Shown piece after piece: positions 1 through 5,483 of a DNA stretch of 9,326 bases. The position numbers and the translations under genes were made by a program. Positions within the stretch are counted from its first letter, which is position 1. The number at the start of each line of letters is the position of its first letter. Source of the stretch: Candidatus Campbellbacteria bacterium RIFCSPLOWO2_02_35_12 (lineage in GTDB: Bacteria > Patescibacteriota > Minisyncoccia > Phycocordibacterales > UBA2163); assembly GCA_001774455.1 (NCBI GenBank), contig MFAC01000037.1, positions 1 through 9,326 of the forward strand, in the 5' to 3' direction. The notes beneath the pieces are model-generated. The model ran no database searches and was not told where the DNA came from. It saw nothing but the letters and a program-made list of their open reading frames with translations.

Positions 1-1
1 T

Positions 2-619
2 ACACTCAAAGACGATGTATATAATATGACGGTAGAATCAGCGGAAACGCAAGAAGTGATTCCGCTCAATGTTGAAATCGCCATAACCGCCAATATAATA
101 AACCCTAAAAAAGCCCTTTTTCAAATTGAAAAATGGCTTGAGGTAATAATAAACCAGGTTGGCGCGAAAATAAGAAAATTTGTCGGAACACAAGGCTACT
201 TTGAATTGGTTCAAGCAAAATTTGAAGAAAAAAATTTACTTAGTAACGATTTAAAGGAAGAAAGACTTCTTTCCGACAAAAATCTGGAATTTATTATCAG
301 CTCCATAAGATCAATTTATGGAGTAAACATAAAAAGAATTCAGATAAAAGAATTGAATCCCGCGACAAAAGAAGCCGAAGAATTTATCAAGGCCTCAATT
401 CAGGAGTTTATTTCTGCTCGGCAATCGGCAGGGTGGAAAAAAGAAGCCGAAGGGCTTGAGAGAAAGTTTGGCGCGATTTCAAAGATTCGAGGAGGACAAG
501 AGATGTATATTGCCGAACAATACGGAAAATCAGGCATCTCTGCTCTTTCGTTCGGAGGAGGAGTCGGTCATTATCCGACTTTTCCAATTCCAGAAAAAAA
601 AGGAGGTGAGAAAAAATGA
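2..619 (+). CDS. SPFH/Band 7 (prohibitin-like) domain protein, 5'-partial
   Basis: The reading frame is open to the left window edge. Codons before the ATG at 26 read TLKDDVYN and continue the domain, so the ATG at 26 is probably internal and the true start lies outside. The visible part has the usual later half of an SPFH domain: a beta-rich stretch (VIPLNVEIAITANIINPKKA, counted from the ATG as residues 12-31), then a helical part ending near KIRKFVG and a long charged helical region (about 60-150). A glycine-rich tail (SGISALSFGGGVGHYP) and a lysine-rich end follow. SPFH proteins oligomerise on the inner face of membranes and often scaffold proteases or NfeD-like partners; that role is family knowledge and was not shown here. 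Its TGA stop overlaps the next ATG (ATGA), implying translational coupling. Family assignment is fairly confident; specific function is unknown. Confidence 0.72.
   Translation, partial: TLKDDVYNMTVESAETQEVIPLNVEIAITANIINPKKALFQIEKWLEVIINQVGAKIRKFVGTQGYFELVQAKFEEKNLLSNDLKEERLLSDKNLEFIISSIRSIYGVNIKRIQIKELNPATKEAEEFIKASIQEFISARQSAGWKKEAEGLERKFGAISKIRGGQEMYIAEQYGKSGISALSFGGGVGHYPTFPIPEKKGGEKK
601..608 (+). promoter_or_regulatory. Strong Shine-Dalgarno site for the 616 gene
   Basis: AGGAGGTG is a near-perfect complement of the 16S rRNA 3' end and lies 7 bases before the ATG at 616, inside the end of the SPFH coding region. It fixes the start of the downstream gene and contrasts with the minus-strand genes, which lack such sites. 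Confidence 0.85.
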
Positions 620-1374
620 ATATCTCACAAATTATAGCAGTGGTTGGATTTTTAGTCATTGTAATAATAATAATAACTCTTCTCTTAAAAAAATTTAGAG
701 AGGAGAGAGCGGAAGAAAAAAAAGAGAGGAAATTGAGAGGTGAATCAGAAGAGGAAAAAGACGAAAAAAAAGTGAGTAGAGGAAGCAAACCTTTACTCAA
801 CTTCTTCAAAAATATACAGAGTATTTTATTACCAATGTGTATTTATATCACTATCTTAATTTCTTTTTCAATACTTCTCCCTGATTTGTGGAGAAAGTAT
901 TGGGATAATCAGGAATTTTTTTGGGTCTCGCAGGCATATTTAGGAACGATGATTGTTCTTAGATATGTTGGTATTTCTTCTATAAGGTGGGTATTGAGGA
1001 TTGTATTCTCAATTATCATTATCACATATCTATACGGCAAGATGCCGGAAACGACAAAAGAAATGACCAAAACTAGTGGCGCATCTTTGACACAAGGGGA
1101 GGTTTATGGAAACAGACTTGCGACCATTGGTCCTGAATGGTCGCAAGAATTTGTTATCCCCAAGAAAGGAGGAACTCTGAGAATAAAAAGAGTAGACCCA
1201 AGCGTTCCGCTGGAATGCTTGGTAACTCTGATTGATGACAGCAAAAAAATTTTTAAAATCCCGGGAGTTGAGGAAGGATACGGGGATTTCAATCTCCCCG
1301 ACTCCAAGGAATTGAGAATCAGAACGACTCACCCAACTACAACAGTTTGTTGGATTATTATAAAACCGTTGTAG
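616..1374 (+). CDS. Four-helix membrane protein with C-terminal beta-rich domain, unknown function
   Basis: This is a 252-residue protein whose family I do not recognise. Visible parts: an N-terminal hydrophobic helix (about 5-24), a highly charged Lys/Glu/Arg linker (25-55), hydrophobic segments at about 67-88, 101-118 and 124-140, and a C-terminal soluble region (about 160-252) rich in alternating hydrophobic residues and turns, suggesting a beta-sandwich. The start is set by the AGGAGGTG site and the ATGA overlap with the preceding SPFH gene; the pair is surely one operon. SPFH proteins commonly pair with NfeD-like membrane proteins that have helices followed by a small OB-fold. The architecture here is reminiscent, but the C-terminal region is longer and not clearly an OB-fold, so the NfeD analogy is inference only. 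The gene ends in TAG, 15 bases before a strong terminator. Confidence 0.7.
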   Translation: MNISQIIAVVGFLVIVIIIITLLLKKFREERAEEKKERKLRGESEEEKDEKKVSRGSKPLLNFFKNIQSILLPMCIYITILISFSILLPDLWRKYWDNQEFFWVSQAYLGTMIVLRYVGISSIRWVLRIVFSIIIITYLYGKMPETTKEMTKTSGASLTQGEVYGNRLATIGPEWSQEFVIPKKGGTLRIKRVDPSVPLECLVTLIDDSKKIFKIPGVEEGYGDFNLPDSKELRIRTTHPTTTVCWIIIKPL

Positions 1375-1389
1375 GGTGGTGGGATAATG

Positions 1390-1440
1390 GCGAGGAATGT
1401 TGATGAAATTTATTTTTTCCATCACTTCCTCGCTTTTTTT
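1390..1440 (+). terminator. Intrinsic terminator of the SPFH operon
   Basis: GCGAGGAA (1390-1397) pairs perfectly with TTCCTCGC (1426-1433). An inner GATG/CATC pairing can extend the hairpin across an internal loop. A run of seven T follows directly (1434-1440). This is a textbook Rho-independent terminator for plus-strand transcription, 15 bases after the stop at 1374. Confidence 0.9.
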
Positions 1441-1475
1441 ATTGCCAGTCCGCGTTTTTACATGTTTTTATCTTG

Positions 1476-1580
1476 AATTACGAAGTGCAAAAATTTATGG
1501 GTCTGTCTGATTGAACAAAAACATTTAAAAGATAAAGAGGTTTTGCGATTCAAGGACCTAAATTTTTGCACTTCGTAATT
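1476..1580 (+). repeat. Palindromic intergenic element, copy R1 (divergent, 105 bp)
   Basis: Perfect 22-bp terminal inverted repeats occupy 1476-1497 and 1559-1580 (outer end AATTACGAAGTGC, inner end AAAAATTTA). They enclose a 61-bp centre related to the other three copies. R1 is the most divergent: the centre carries an extra G and an extra GTCT (GGGTCTGTCTG instead of GGTCTGG), and its inner arms read GATTGAAC and GATTCAAGG where R3 and R4 have GGTTGAGC and GACCCGAGG. It lies between two convergent transcription units, between the terminators of both. Strand is given in the orientation where the centre begins GGTC and ends GGACC. Confidence 0.9.
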
Positions 1581-1592
1581 TATAGGTTTTTT

Positions 1593-1630
1593 AACAATAA
1601 AATAAAATATCGAGGTTGAATCTCGATATT
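1593..1630 (-). terminator. Intrinsic terminator of the pilin-like paralog array
   Basis: AATATCGAG (1606-1614) and CTCGATATT (1622-1630) form a perfect 9-bp stem with a 7-base loop. Read on the minus strand, the stem is followed by the U-rich tail TTATTTTATTGTT (1605-1593). It lies 26 bases past the stop of the 1657-1908 gene, in the right place to end that transcript. Confidence 0.8.
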
Positions 1631-1656
1631 GTTCACAATAGCGGCACGATTATAAA

Positions 1657-1908
1657 TCAAAATGGAATACCGAAGGTGTTCGTAAGAACCCTCAAAATAC
1701 CATATACGGAAACCATAATAAATATACCTATTATCCCCCAAAGCATATGTTGTTTTCCTTCTTTTTTACCCTCGTCACTGCCGGCTTTTAAGATAAACTG
1801 CGCAAGTCCCCATAAAAATAATAAGAGAGCAAGAGCAAATAAAAGTATTATAAGTGGATCTATAATAAATGTCTCTATATTCTCAACTAAATAAGTAAGT
1901 GACGACAT
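1657..1908 (-). CDS. Small two-helix membrane protein, pilin-like paralog 1
   Basis: This 83-residue protein has two hydrophobic helices (about 16-40 and 54-76) joined by a short charged loop with SDEGKKEG. The second helix begins MLWGIIGIF and ends with NTFG. The pattern WGL-x-x-FIL-x-A-x-SDE-x-x-KEG ... M-x-WG-x-I ... SV-x-G ... NTF is shared with the proteins at 1930-2265 and 2381-2803, so these are paralogs. Unlike those two, no cleavable signal peptide is visible, although the N-terminus could be short of an upstream start. It starts 21 bases after the upstream paralog's stop, with no evident Shine-Dalgarno site, and is likely co-transcribed. The layout resembles the VirB2/TrbC-like 'T4SS pilin' proteins often seen in Patescibacteria; that is a resemblance, not proof. 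It ends in TGA. Confidence 0.7.
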   Translation of the reverse strand: MSSLTYLVENIETFIIDPLIILLFALALLLFLWGLAQFILKAGSDEGKKEGKQHMLWGIIGIFIMVSVYGILRVLTNTFGIPF

Positions 1909-1929
1909 ATCTTTAAATCACTACATTTC

Positions 1930-2265
1930 TTACAATACAAATGGAACACTAATAGTTTGTTCTCTATCTATATTAAATGTATTTCCTATAACCCTTACGA
2001 GACCCCATACAGAAACTATAACAAACAATGCTATGACACCCCATATCATTATTGCTCTGCCTTCTTTTTTCTTTTCTTCATCGCTGGCATTAAGTATGTA
2101 TTTTGCAAGACCATAAAAGAAAAAGATTAAAGCGAGAGCAACAACTATAGGCGTTGCGGTTTGTATAATAAATCCAATATCTACTAATATACTTTGAATA
2201 TTAGTTGCACCAAATACAACCGTAGGAAAAAAAATAATACATAAAATAATACATTTTTTTATCAT
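1930..2265 (-). CDS. Small secreted two-helix membrane protein, pilin-like paralog 2
   Basis: This 111-residue protein has an N-terminal signal peptide (MIKK, hydrophobic core, probable cleavage near VFG-A at 19/20). Helices follow at about 36-58 and 72-95, separated by a charged loop (NASDEEKKKEGR), then a short polar tail. It shares the YGL-x-KYIL, DEE-KKKEGR, MIWG-x-IALF, SVWG and NTF landmarks with its two neighbours. Signal peptide plus two helices with a basic cytoplasmic loop is the usual layout of VirB2/TrbC-like pilins, which are membrane-stored subunits; function here is inferred only. It has no Shine-Dalgarno site. A sigma-70-like promoter at 2325-2353 could drive it together with the 1657-1908 gene; a TAATAT box 8 bases before the ATG is an alternative. 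Confidence 0.75.
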   Translation of the reverse strand: MIKKCIILCIIFFPTVVFGATNIQSILVDIGFIIQTATPIVVALALIFFFYGLAKYILNASDEEKKKEGRAIMIWGVIALFVIVSVWGLVRVIGNTFNIDREQTISVPFVL

Positions 2266-2324
2266 ATTTTTCTATATTAAATAATTAATAATACGACTAA
2301 TAAATTTTAACATTTATATAAATT

Positions 2325-2353
2325 ATAATACTATTCTACCTCTATATTGTAAA
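2325..2353 (-). promoter_or_regulatory. Predicted sigma-70-type promoter for paralogs 2 and 1
   Basis: On the minus strand TTTACA (2353-2348) is followed by a 17-base spacer and TATTAT (2330-2325), both near consensus. Transcription would begin near 2318 and give a leader of about 50 bases. The -35 box sits inside an 8-bp inverted repeat with a 4-base loop (TATATTGT/ACAATATA, 2343-2362), a possible operator. In such AT-rich DNA chance matches are common. Confidence 0.4.
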
Positions 2354-2380
2354 GACAATATATGTGAATATCTGTTTATA

Positions 2381-2803
2381 TTAAATATTAATTGACTTCT
2401 GGTCCGGAAGAGGGTCAAATGGGTCCCTGTCTATTTTTAATTTTTGTTTAGATGAGGATGGAATATTTGTATTTCCTGAAGAACCTCCAAAAAATGTATT
2501 GTCAAGAACTGCTACAATGCCCCATACGGATATCATTATAAACAAAGCTATAATTCCCCAAAGCATTATGTTTCTTCCCTCTTTTCTCCCTTCATCGCTT
2601 CCTGCTTGCAATATAAACTTTGACAATCCCCAAAAAAAGAATAATAATGCTAACGCTACAACTAATATACCTGCTTGTTTTATAATACCAATAAGCAAAT
2701 TTATTATATCCGTTATATTTTTTGGTGCCGCAAACACAATAAATGGTATTATGAATAAAACACAAAAAAATATCAGGTTAATTTTGAAAAAATATTTCCT
2801 CAT
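2381..2803 (-). CDS. Small secreted two-helix membrane protein, pilin-like paralog 3
   Basis: This 140-residue protein has a signal peptide (1 to about 25, cleavage after VFA), a hydrophobic helix at about 43-66, a charged loop (AGSDEGRKEGR) and a second helix at about 78-101 ending in NTFFGG. A 35-residue Ser/Pro/Asp-rich tail follows that the paralogs lack. The core WGLSKFIL, SDEGRKEG, MLWGIIALF, SVWG and NTF landmarks are nearly those of the proteins at 1657-1908 and 1930-2265, so the three arose by tandem duplication. The gene has its own extended -10 box (TGATATAAT, 2819-2811) 7 bases before the ATG and no Shine-Dalgarno site, suggesting a leaderless mRNA. Best guess is a VirB2/TrbC-like pilin or related envelope protein. 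Confidence 0.78.
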   Translation of the reverse strand: MRKYFFKINLIFFCVLFIIPFIVFAAPKNITDIINLLIGIIKQAGILVVALALLFFFWGLSKFILQAGSDEGRKEGRNIMLWGIIALFIMISVWGIVAVLDNTFFGGSSGNTNIPSSSKQKLKIDRDPFDPLPDQKSINI

Positions 2804-2810
2804 ATAAATA

Positions 2811-2819
2811 ATTATATCA
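2811..2819 (-). promoter_or_regulatory. Extended -10 promoter of paralog 3 (leaderless start)
   Basis: On the minus strand TGATATAAT (2819-2811) is an exact extended -10 element. Only 7 bases separate it from the ATG at 2803, so transcription should start at or next to the first codon. No good -35 is visible; the matching distance falls on the end of repeat R2. Confidence 0.5.
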
Positions 2820-2834
2820 TCTTATTTAATCTTG

Positions 2835-2934
2835 AATTACGAAACACAAAAATTTAGGTCCGCGAATCGCAAAATCTCTTTGTCTTCTAAATGTTTTTGC
2901 TCAACCAGACCATAAATTTTTGCGTTTCGTAATT
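2835..2934 (-). repeat. Palindromic intergenic element, copy R2 (100 bp)
   Basis: The 22-bp arms are 2835-2856 and 2913-2934, with one difference (ACAC against ACGC). The difference becomes a G-U wobble when the minus strand is transcribed and an A-C mismatch on the plus strand. The 56-bp centre is close to that of R4; its right inner arm reads GATTCGCGG instead of GACCCGAGG. It lies in the spacer between the 2943-3368 gene (stop 8 bases away) and the start of the 2381-2803 gene. TATTTAA occurs on both sides (2823-2829 and 2940-2946), a possible but weak target duplication. Confidence 0.9.
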
Positions 2935-2942
2935 CACAGTAT

Positions 2943-3368
2943 TTAAATAAAAATACTTTTTGAAGGAGTCGGAGCGGGCGCGCCTCTTTTCAAATTATCT
3001 ACCGTCCCTTCAATAGCGTATGATAACATAGAAGCGCCGAGAATAATGAGCGCGCCGACTATCGTCCAGAATATTGTTCTTTTCGCGATTTTTAACTTTT
3101 CTTCATTCCCTTGCGCGCTTACAAAAAGAAATCCTGAATATATAACCATCAATATTATAAAAGGAAAAGCTATAAAAACAACAGCGTCAAGCAAAGCGGT
3201 CAGAAATTGTCTTATATTTCCTATACCTTTAAGCGGGTTTTGAAGCCTTTGGGTTTCCGGAAGTCTTTTTGTGACAATATCTCCCGCAAGAATGATATTA
3301 AAAGGTAAGAAAAATATAAAAACGATTAATGACCGGTAAAGTCTTTTAAGTTTTTTTAGAAATTTCAT
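2943..3368 (-). CDS. VirB2/TrbC-like pilin-like membrane protein
   Basis: This 141-residue protein has a basic N-terminus and signal peptide (1 to about 28, ILA then GD), a mature N-terminal stretch (LKGIGNIRQFLTALLD), helix 1 at about 59-85 with the pattern VIYSGFLFVSAQG, a charged loop NEEKLKIAKR, helix 2 at about 98-118 (TIFWTIVGALIILGASML) and a short Pro-rich tail. IYSGF-x-FV-x-A-x-G followed by E-K-x-x-A-K-R-x-I-x-W-x-I-x-GA is what I associate with Patescibacterial T4SS-pilin proteins, which resemble VirB2/TrbC. Their role there (conjugation-like pili, DNA uptake or another surface structure) is not established from this sequence. It shares the layout but little sequence with the three paralogs downstream. 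No Shine-Dalgarno site is seen; a promoter-like pair lies at 3383-3411. Confidence 0.75.
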   Translation of the reverse strand: MKFLKKLKRLYRSLIVFIFFLPFNIILAGDIVTKRLPETQRLQNPLKGIGNIRQFLTALLDAVVFIAFPFIILMVIYSGFLFVSAQGNEEKLKIAKRTIFWTIVGALIILGASMLSYAIEGTVDNLKRGAPAPTPSKSIFI

Positions 3369-3382
3369 ATAGATATATATAA

Positions 3383-3411
3383 AGTATCTATCATAAAAGA
3401 TAATATATCAA
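3383..3411 (-). promoter_or_regulatory. Predicted promoter of the VirB2/TrbC-like gene
   Basis: On the minus strand TTGATA (3411-3406), a 17-base spacer and GATACT (3388-3383) lie 14 bases before the ATG, giving a leader of about 7 bases. The -10 overlaps a 7-bp inverted repeat ATAGATA/TATCTAT (3369-3375 and 3385-3391), a possible regulatory site. Confidence is moderate because the DNA is AT-rich. Confidence 0.4.
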
Positions 3412-3440
3412 TTATATTTTGTGTAAAACTTTTTTCCACA

Positions 3441-4736
3441 TCACTGTCTGCGCAGAAGCAGATTGATTTCTTCGTCAGCTATTTTTACCGCATCTCCAAG
3501 CCGCGCCTTGCCCGATGTTACCGATTCAATCATTTCTCTGAAAATATCGTATATTTTTTCACTATCCGGCTCAAGCCACGCTTTGGACATAAGAGCTGAA
3601 TCATAAAAAATTGACATAAATGGGTCGTCCTGTTTATTTGAGAGAAGGTCTCTTCGCGCGGGTGGTAATTTTAATTTGTCGGATAAAGAAGCCGCGCTGT
3701 TTTGGCTTGTAAGAGATAGGGCGGCGACAAAAGCGCCGTTTGGATTTTTAGAAGCGCGCGGTATGGCGAAAGCGCTCATTTTCCCGTATGTTATATTGAC
3801 ACCGGAATCTTTTGATTGAGGCATTAAAGCCGTGTCAAAATTAAGATTCGGATTCGCGCGCTTTATGTCGGGGAGTTCGCTCGCGAATCCGAAATAAATC
3901 GCCAAATCCCCCGCTATAAATGATTGTCTTGAATTCGGAAGAGCTCTGTTCCATGAATATATTGACTTTGCGGGATTTGAAAACTCGGTATAAAATCGCG
4001 TGGCAGCTTCTGCGGGAGATGTCGCGAAACTCAATCTGTCGGCAAGTGTTGATTCAAGCTGTTCATTCAGCAAAACTACTATTGGATTGCCTGATTGCAT
4101 TATAAGAGTGGAGAGGATTTCTTTCGCGTTCTCAATATTTCTGAATTCTCCAAATGCCACCAAACTTCGCGTAATATTAGAAGCCATATCTCTTTGTGTT
4201 ATTTTCGGACTCAAGACAAAAAGCTCATTCCAGTATTTCGGCGGGGTGGAAACGCCTACTGTCTGAAATATATCCCTATTCCAATACATAATAAGCGGGT
4301 CAATGGTAAAAGGGAAACCAAGTACGCCCGTCTGCGTTAAATACAACTCGCCTTCTTCTATAAAAATATTTTTAAAATCTCTCGCGGGAAAATTCTTATA
4401 GGGTATTTCTATTATTTTATTTTGATTGCGAACTATAGAATTATGGTTGAGCAAGAAAAGGTCGGGTCCCACGCCAGAGGCAAGGGCTTCTATGAATTCA
4501 CTCTCGTATGTTTTCTTATCTTTTTCTACATACTTAATTCCTAAAAAATTTTTATCTTCTCTTGAAATTTCACTTATTAAATCATTCATAACAACATTCG
4601 GAATTGTTCCCCATATTTCCACACTGCCTATGCTGTTTTTATCTCCGCCAAAACCACCGATGCCGGCGAAAGCAAAAACGCCTATAATTGCGAGTATTGC
4701 AAATATCGCGATTATTCCTATTTGAAAATTTGTCAT
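3441..4736 (-). CDS. Family 1 extracellular solute-binding-like protein with N-terminal anchor
   Basis: This 431-residue protein has an N-terminal hydrophobic helix (about 5-24), then a two-lobed periplasmic-binding fold typical of sugar-type ABC binding proteins. Supporting landmarks: VEIWGTIPN (39-47) at the first strand; a family-like ASGVGPDLFLLN (86-97); the hinge segment LGFPFTIDPLIMYWNRDIF (139-157); FIAGDLAIYFGFASEL in the middle; and AFAIPRASKNP further on. There is no lipobox cysteine, so it is either held by an uncleaved helix or cut after AFA (22-24). No permease or ATPase gene lies nearby, so its partner is unknown and it may bind a ligand without a dedicated transporter here. 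It is preceded by a promoter 7 bases before the ATG and lacks a Shine-Dalgarno site. Fold is confident; ligand is unknown. Confidence 0.82.
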   Translation of the reverse strand: MTNFQIGIIAIFAILAIIGVFAFAGIGGFGGDKNSIGSVEIWGTIPNVVMNDLISEISREDKNFLGIKYVEKDKKTYESEFIEALASGVGPDLFLLNHNSIVRNQNKIIEIPYKNFPARDFKNIFIEEGELYLTQTGVLGFPFTIDPLIMYWNRDIFQTVGVSTPPKYWNELFVLSPKITQRDMASNITRSLVAFGEFRNIENAKEILSTLIMQSGNPIVVLLNEQLESTLADRLSFATSPAEAATRFYTEFSNPAKSIYSWNRALPNSRQSFIAGDLAIYFGFASELPDIKRANPNLNFDTALMPQSKDSGVNITYGKMSAFAIPRASKNPNGAFVAALSLTSQNSAASLSDKLKLPPARRDLLSNKQDDPFMSIFYDSALMSKAWLEPDSEKIYDIFREMIESVTSGKARLGDAVKIADEEINLLLRRQ

Positions 4737-4743
4737 AATTTTA

Positions 4744-4772
4744 ATTAAAAACTAAAAGTAAGAATATGTAAA
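4744..4772 (-). promoter_or_regulatory. Predicted promoter of the solute-binding gene (leaderless start)
   Basis: On the minus strand TTTACA (4772-4767), a 17-base spacer and TTTAAT (4749-4744) are followed after 7 bases by the ATG at 4736. Transcription would begin at or beside the start codon. No Shine-Dalgarno site is present. Confidence 0.45.
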
Positions 4773-4803
4773 TAGTGGTTCTATGATTTACTTATTAATC
4801 TTA

Positions 4804-4903
4804 AATTACGAAATGCAAAAATTTATGGTCTGGTTGAGCAAAAACATTTAGAAAATAAAAAGGTTTTGCGACCCGAGGACCTAAATTTTTGCATTTCGTA
4901 ATT
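4804..4903 (+). repeat. Palindromic intergenic element, copy R3 (100 bp)
   Basis: Perfect 22-bp inverted repeats at 4804-4825 and 4882-4903 (outer end AATTACGAAATGC, inner end AAAAATTTA) enclose a 56-bp centre. The centre starts TGGTCTGGTTGAGC and ends GCGACCCGAGGACC, leaving a 20-30 base A-rich middle. It lies between the methyltransferase stop and the solute-binding gene promoter, in opposite orientation to R2 and R4. A further 9-bp inverted pair GTTCTATGA/TCATAGAAC (4778-4786 and 4903-4911) surrounds it. Confidence 0.92.
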
Positions 4904-4955
4904 CATAGAACTTTATAACTTTCAACCACGCATACCGCTATTTTCGTTTTTCTCT

Positions 4956-5483
4956 CTACACTTTTATAAAAATAAGCCCGTAATGATGTTCGCCTGCGTC
5001 AAATCTCTCAACAAATTCAAATCCATTTTCTATAAATAATTTTTCCGCTTCGCTTTCAGTAACTATATCTTCTGCCGTAGGGCCGATACCCTTAAAAGAA
5101 TCCGCCCAATCAATAACCATAGTCTTTCCTTTTAGTTTTAAGACTCGTTTTATTTCGGTGATTACATTATGTTTTTTCTCAATCTGAAAAAAAATATTGG
5201 TAAAAATTACAGCATCTATGCTATTATCTCCGAGTTTTGCTCCTCCGATTTTTTCAATATCTCCATTCAATATATCAATATTATACCTCTGTTCTGAAAC
5301 TGACAGATTTTTAATTTTTCTCAAAAGTTCATTTTGTATATCAATGGCGTAAACACGACCCTCGTCGCCAACAATCTCTGACGCAAGCATAGTATAGTGT
5401 CCAGATCCCGCTCCAAAATCGGCAACTCTCATATCTCTTTTAAGTCCGAGGTGTTTTATATTTTTTTTTGGGTTGGAAAACAT
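4956..5483 (-). CDS. Class I SAM-dependent methyltransferase
   Basis: This 175-residue protein has a Rossmann-type methyltransferase fold. Motif I is VADFGAGSGHY (20-30), the glycine-rich SAM loop; D48 in VYAIDIQ is the expected acidic residue for the ribose hydroxyls; NGDIE (73-77) contributes the next acidic strand end; and DAVIFTNIFFQI (90-101) is the motif II strand. The opening NPKKNIKHLGLKRDMRV matches the usual lead-in of UbiE-like and Methyltransf_31-type proteins, supporting this start. The protein is short for the superfamily, with no extra substrate domain, so the acceptor cannot be named. CATAAT lies 9 bases before the ATG with only a weak -35, and no Shine-Dalgarno site is seen. 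It is flanked by R3 downstream and a 236-base spacer upstream, so it is probably transcribed alone. Confidence 0.85.
   Translation of the reverse strand: MFSNPKKNIKHLGLKRDMRVADFGAGSGHYTMLASEIVGDEGRVYAIDIQNELLRKIKNLSVSEQRYNIDILNGDIEKIGGAKLGDNSIDAVIFTNIFFQIEKKHNVITEIKRVLKLKGKTMVIDWADSFKGIGPTAEDIVTESEAEKLFIENGFEFVERFDAGEHHYGLIFIKV

Noticed and set aside
26..28. ATG at 26 as the true start of the SPFH gene
   Set aside because: The frame is open to the window edge and the upstream codons (TLKDDVYN) continue the domain; it would begin in mid-fold and has no ribosome site.
408..809. Long minus-strand open frames opposite the SPFH and membrane-protein genes (also 1030-1425)
   Set aside because: They lie antisense to well-supported coupled genes, have low-complexity Ser/Phe-rich translations and no start signals.
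2499..2807. Plus-strand frames opposite the pilin-like genes (also 1616-1894 and 3046-3243)
   Set aside because: These are mirror frames of hydrophobic two-helix genes; the minus-strand products have signal peptides and paralogy, the plus-strand ones nothing coherent.
2835..2934. Repeat copies as ordinary intrinsic terminators
   Set aside because: The stems are AT-rich at the outer end and not followed by a clear U-run; contrast the two real terminators at 1390-1440 and 1593-1630.
1657..4736. A complete type IV secretion system or ABC importer locus
   Set aside because: Only pilin-like small proteins and one binding-like protein are present; no ATPase, channel, coupling protein or permease is encoded in the window.
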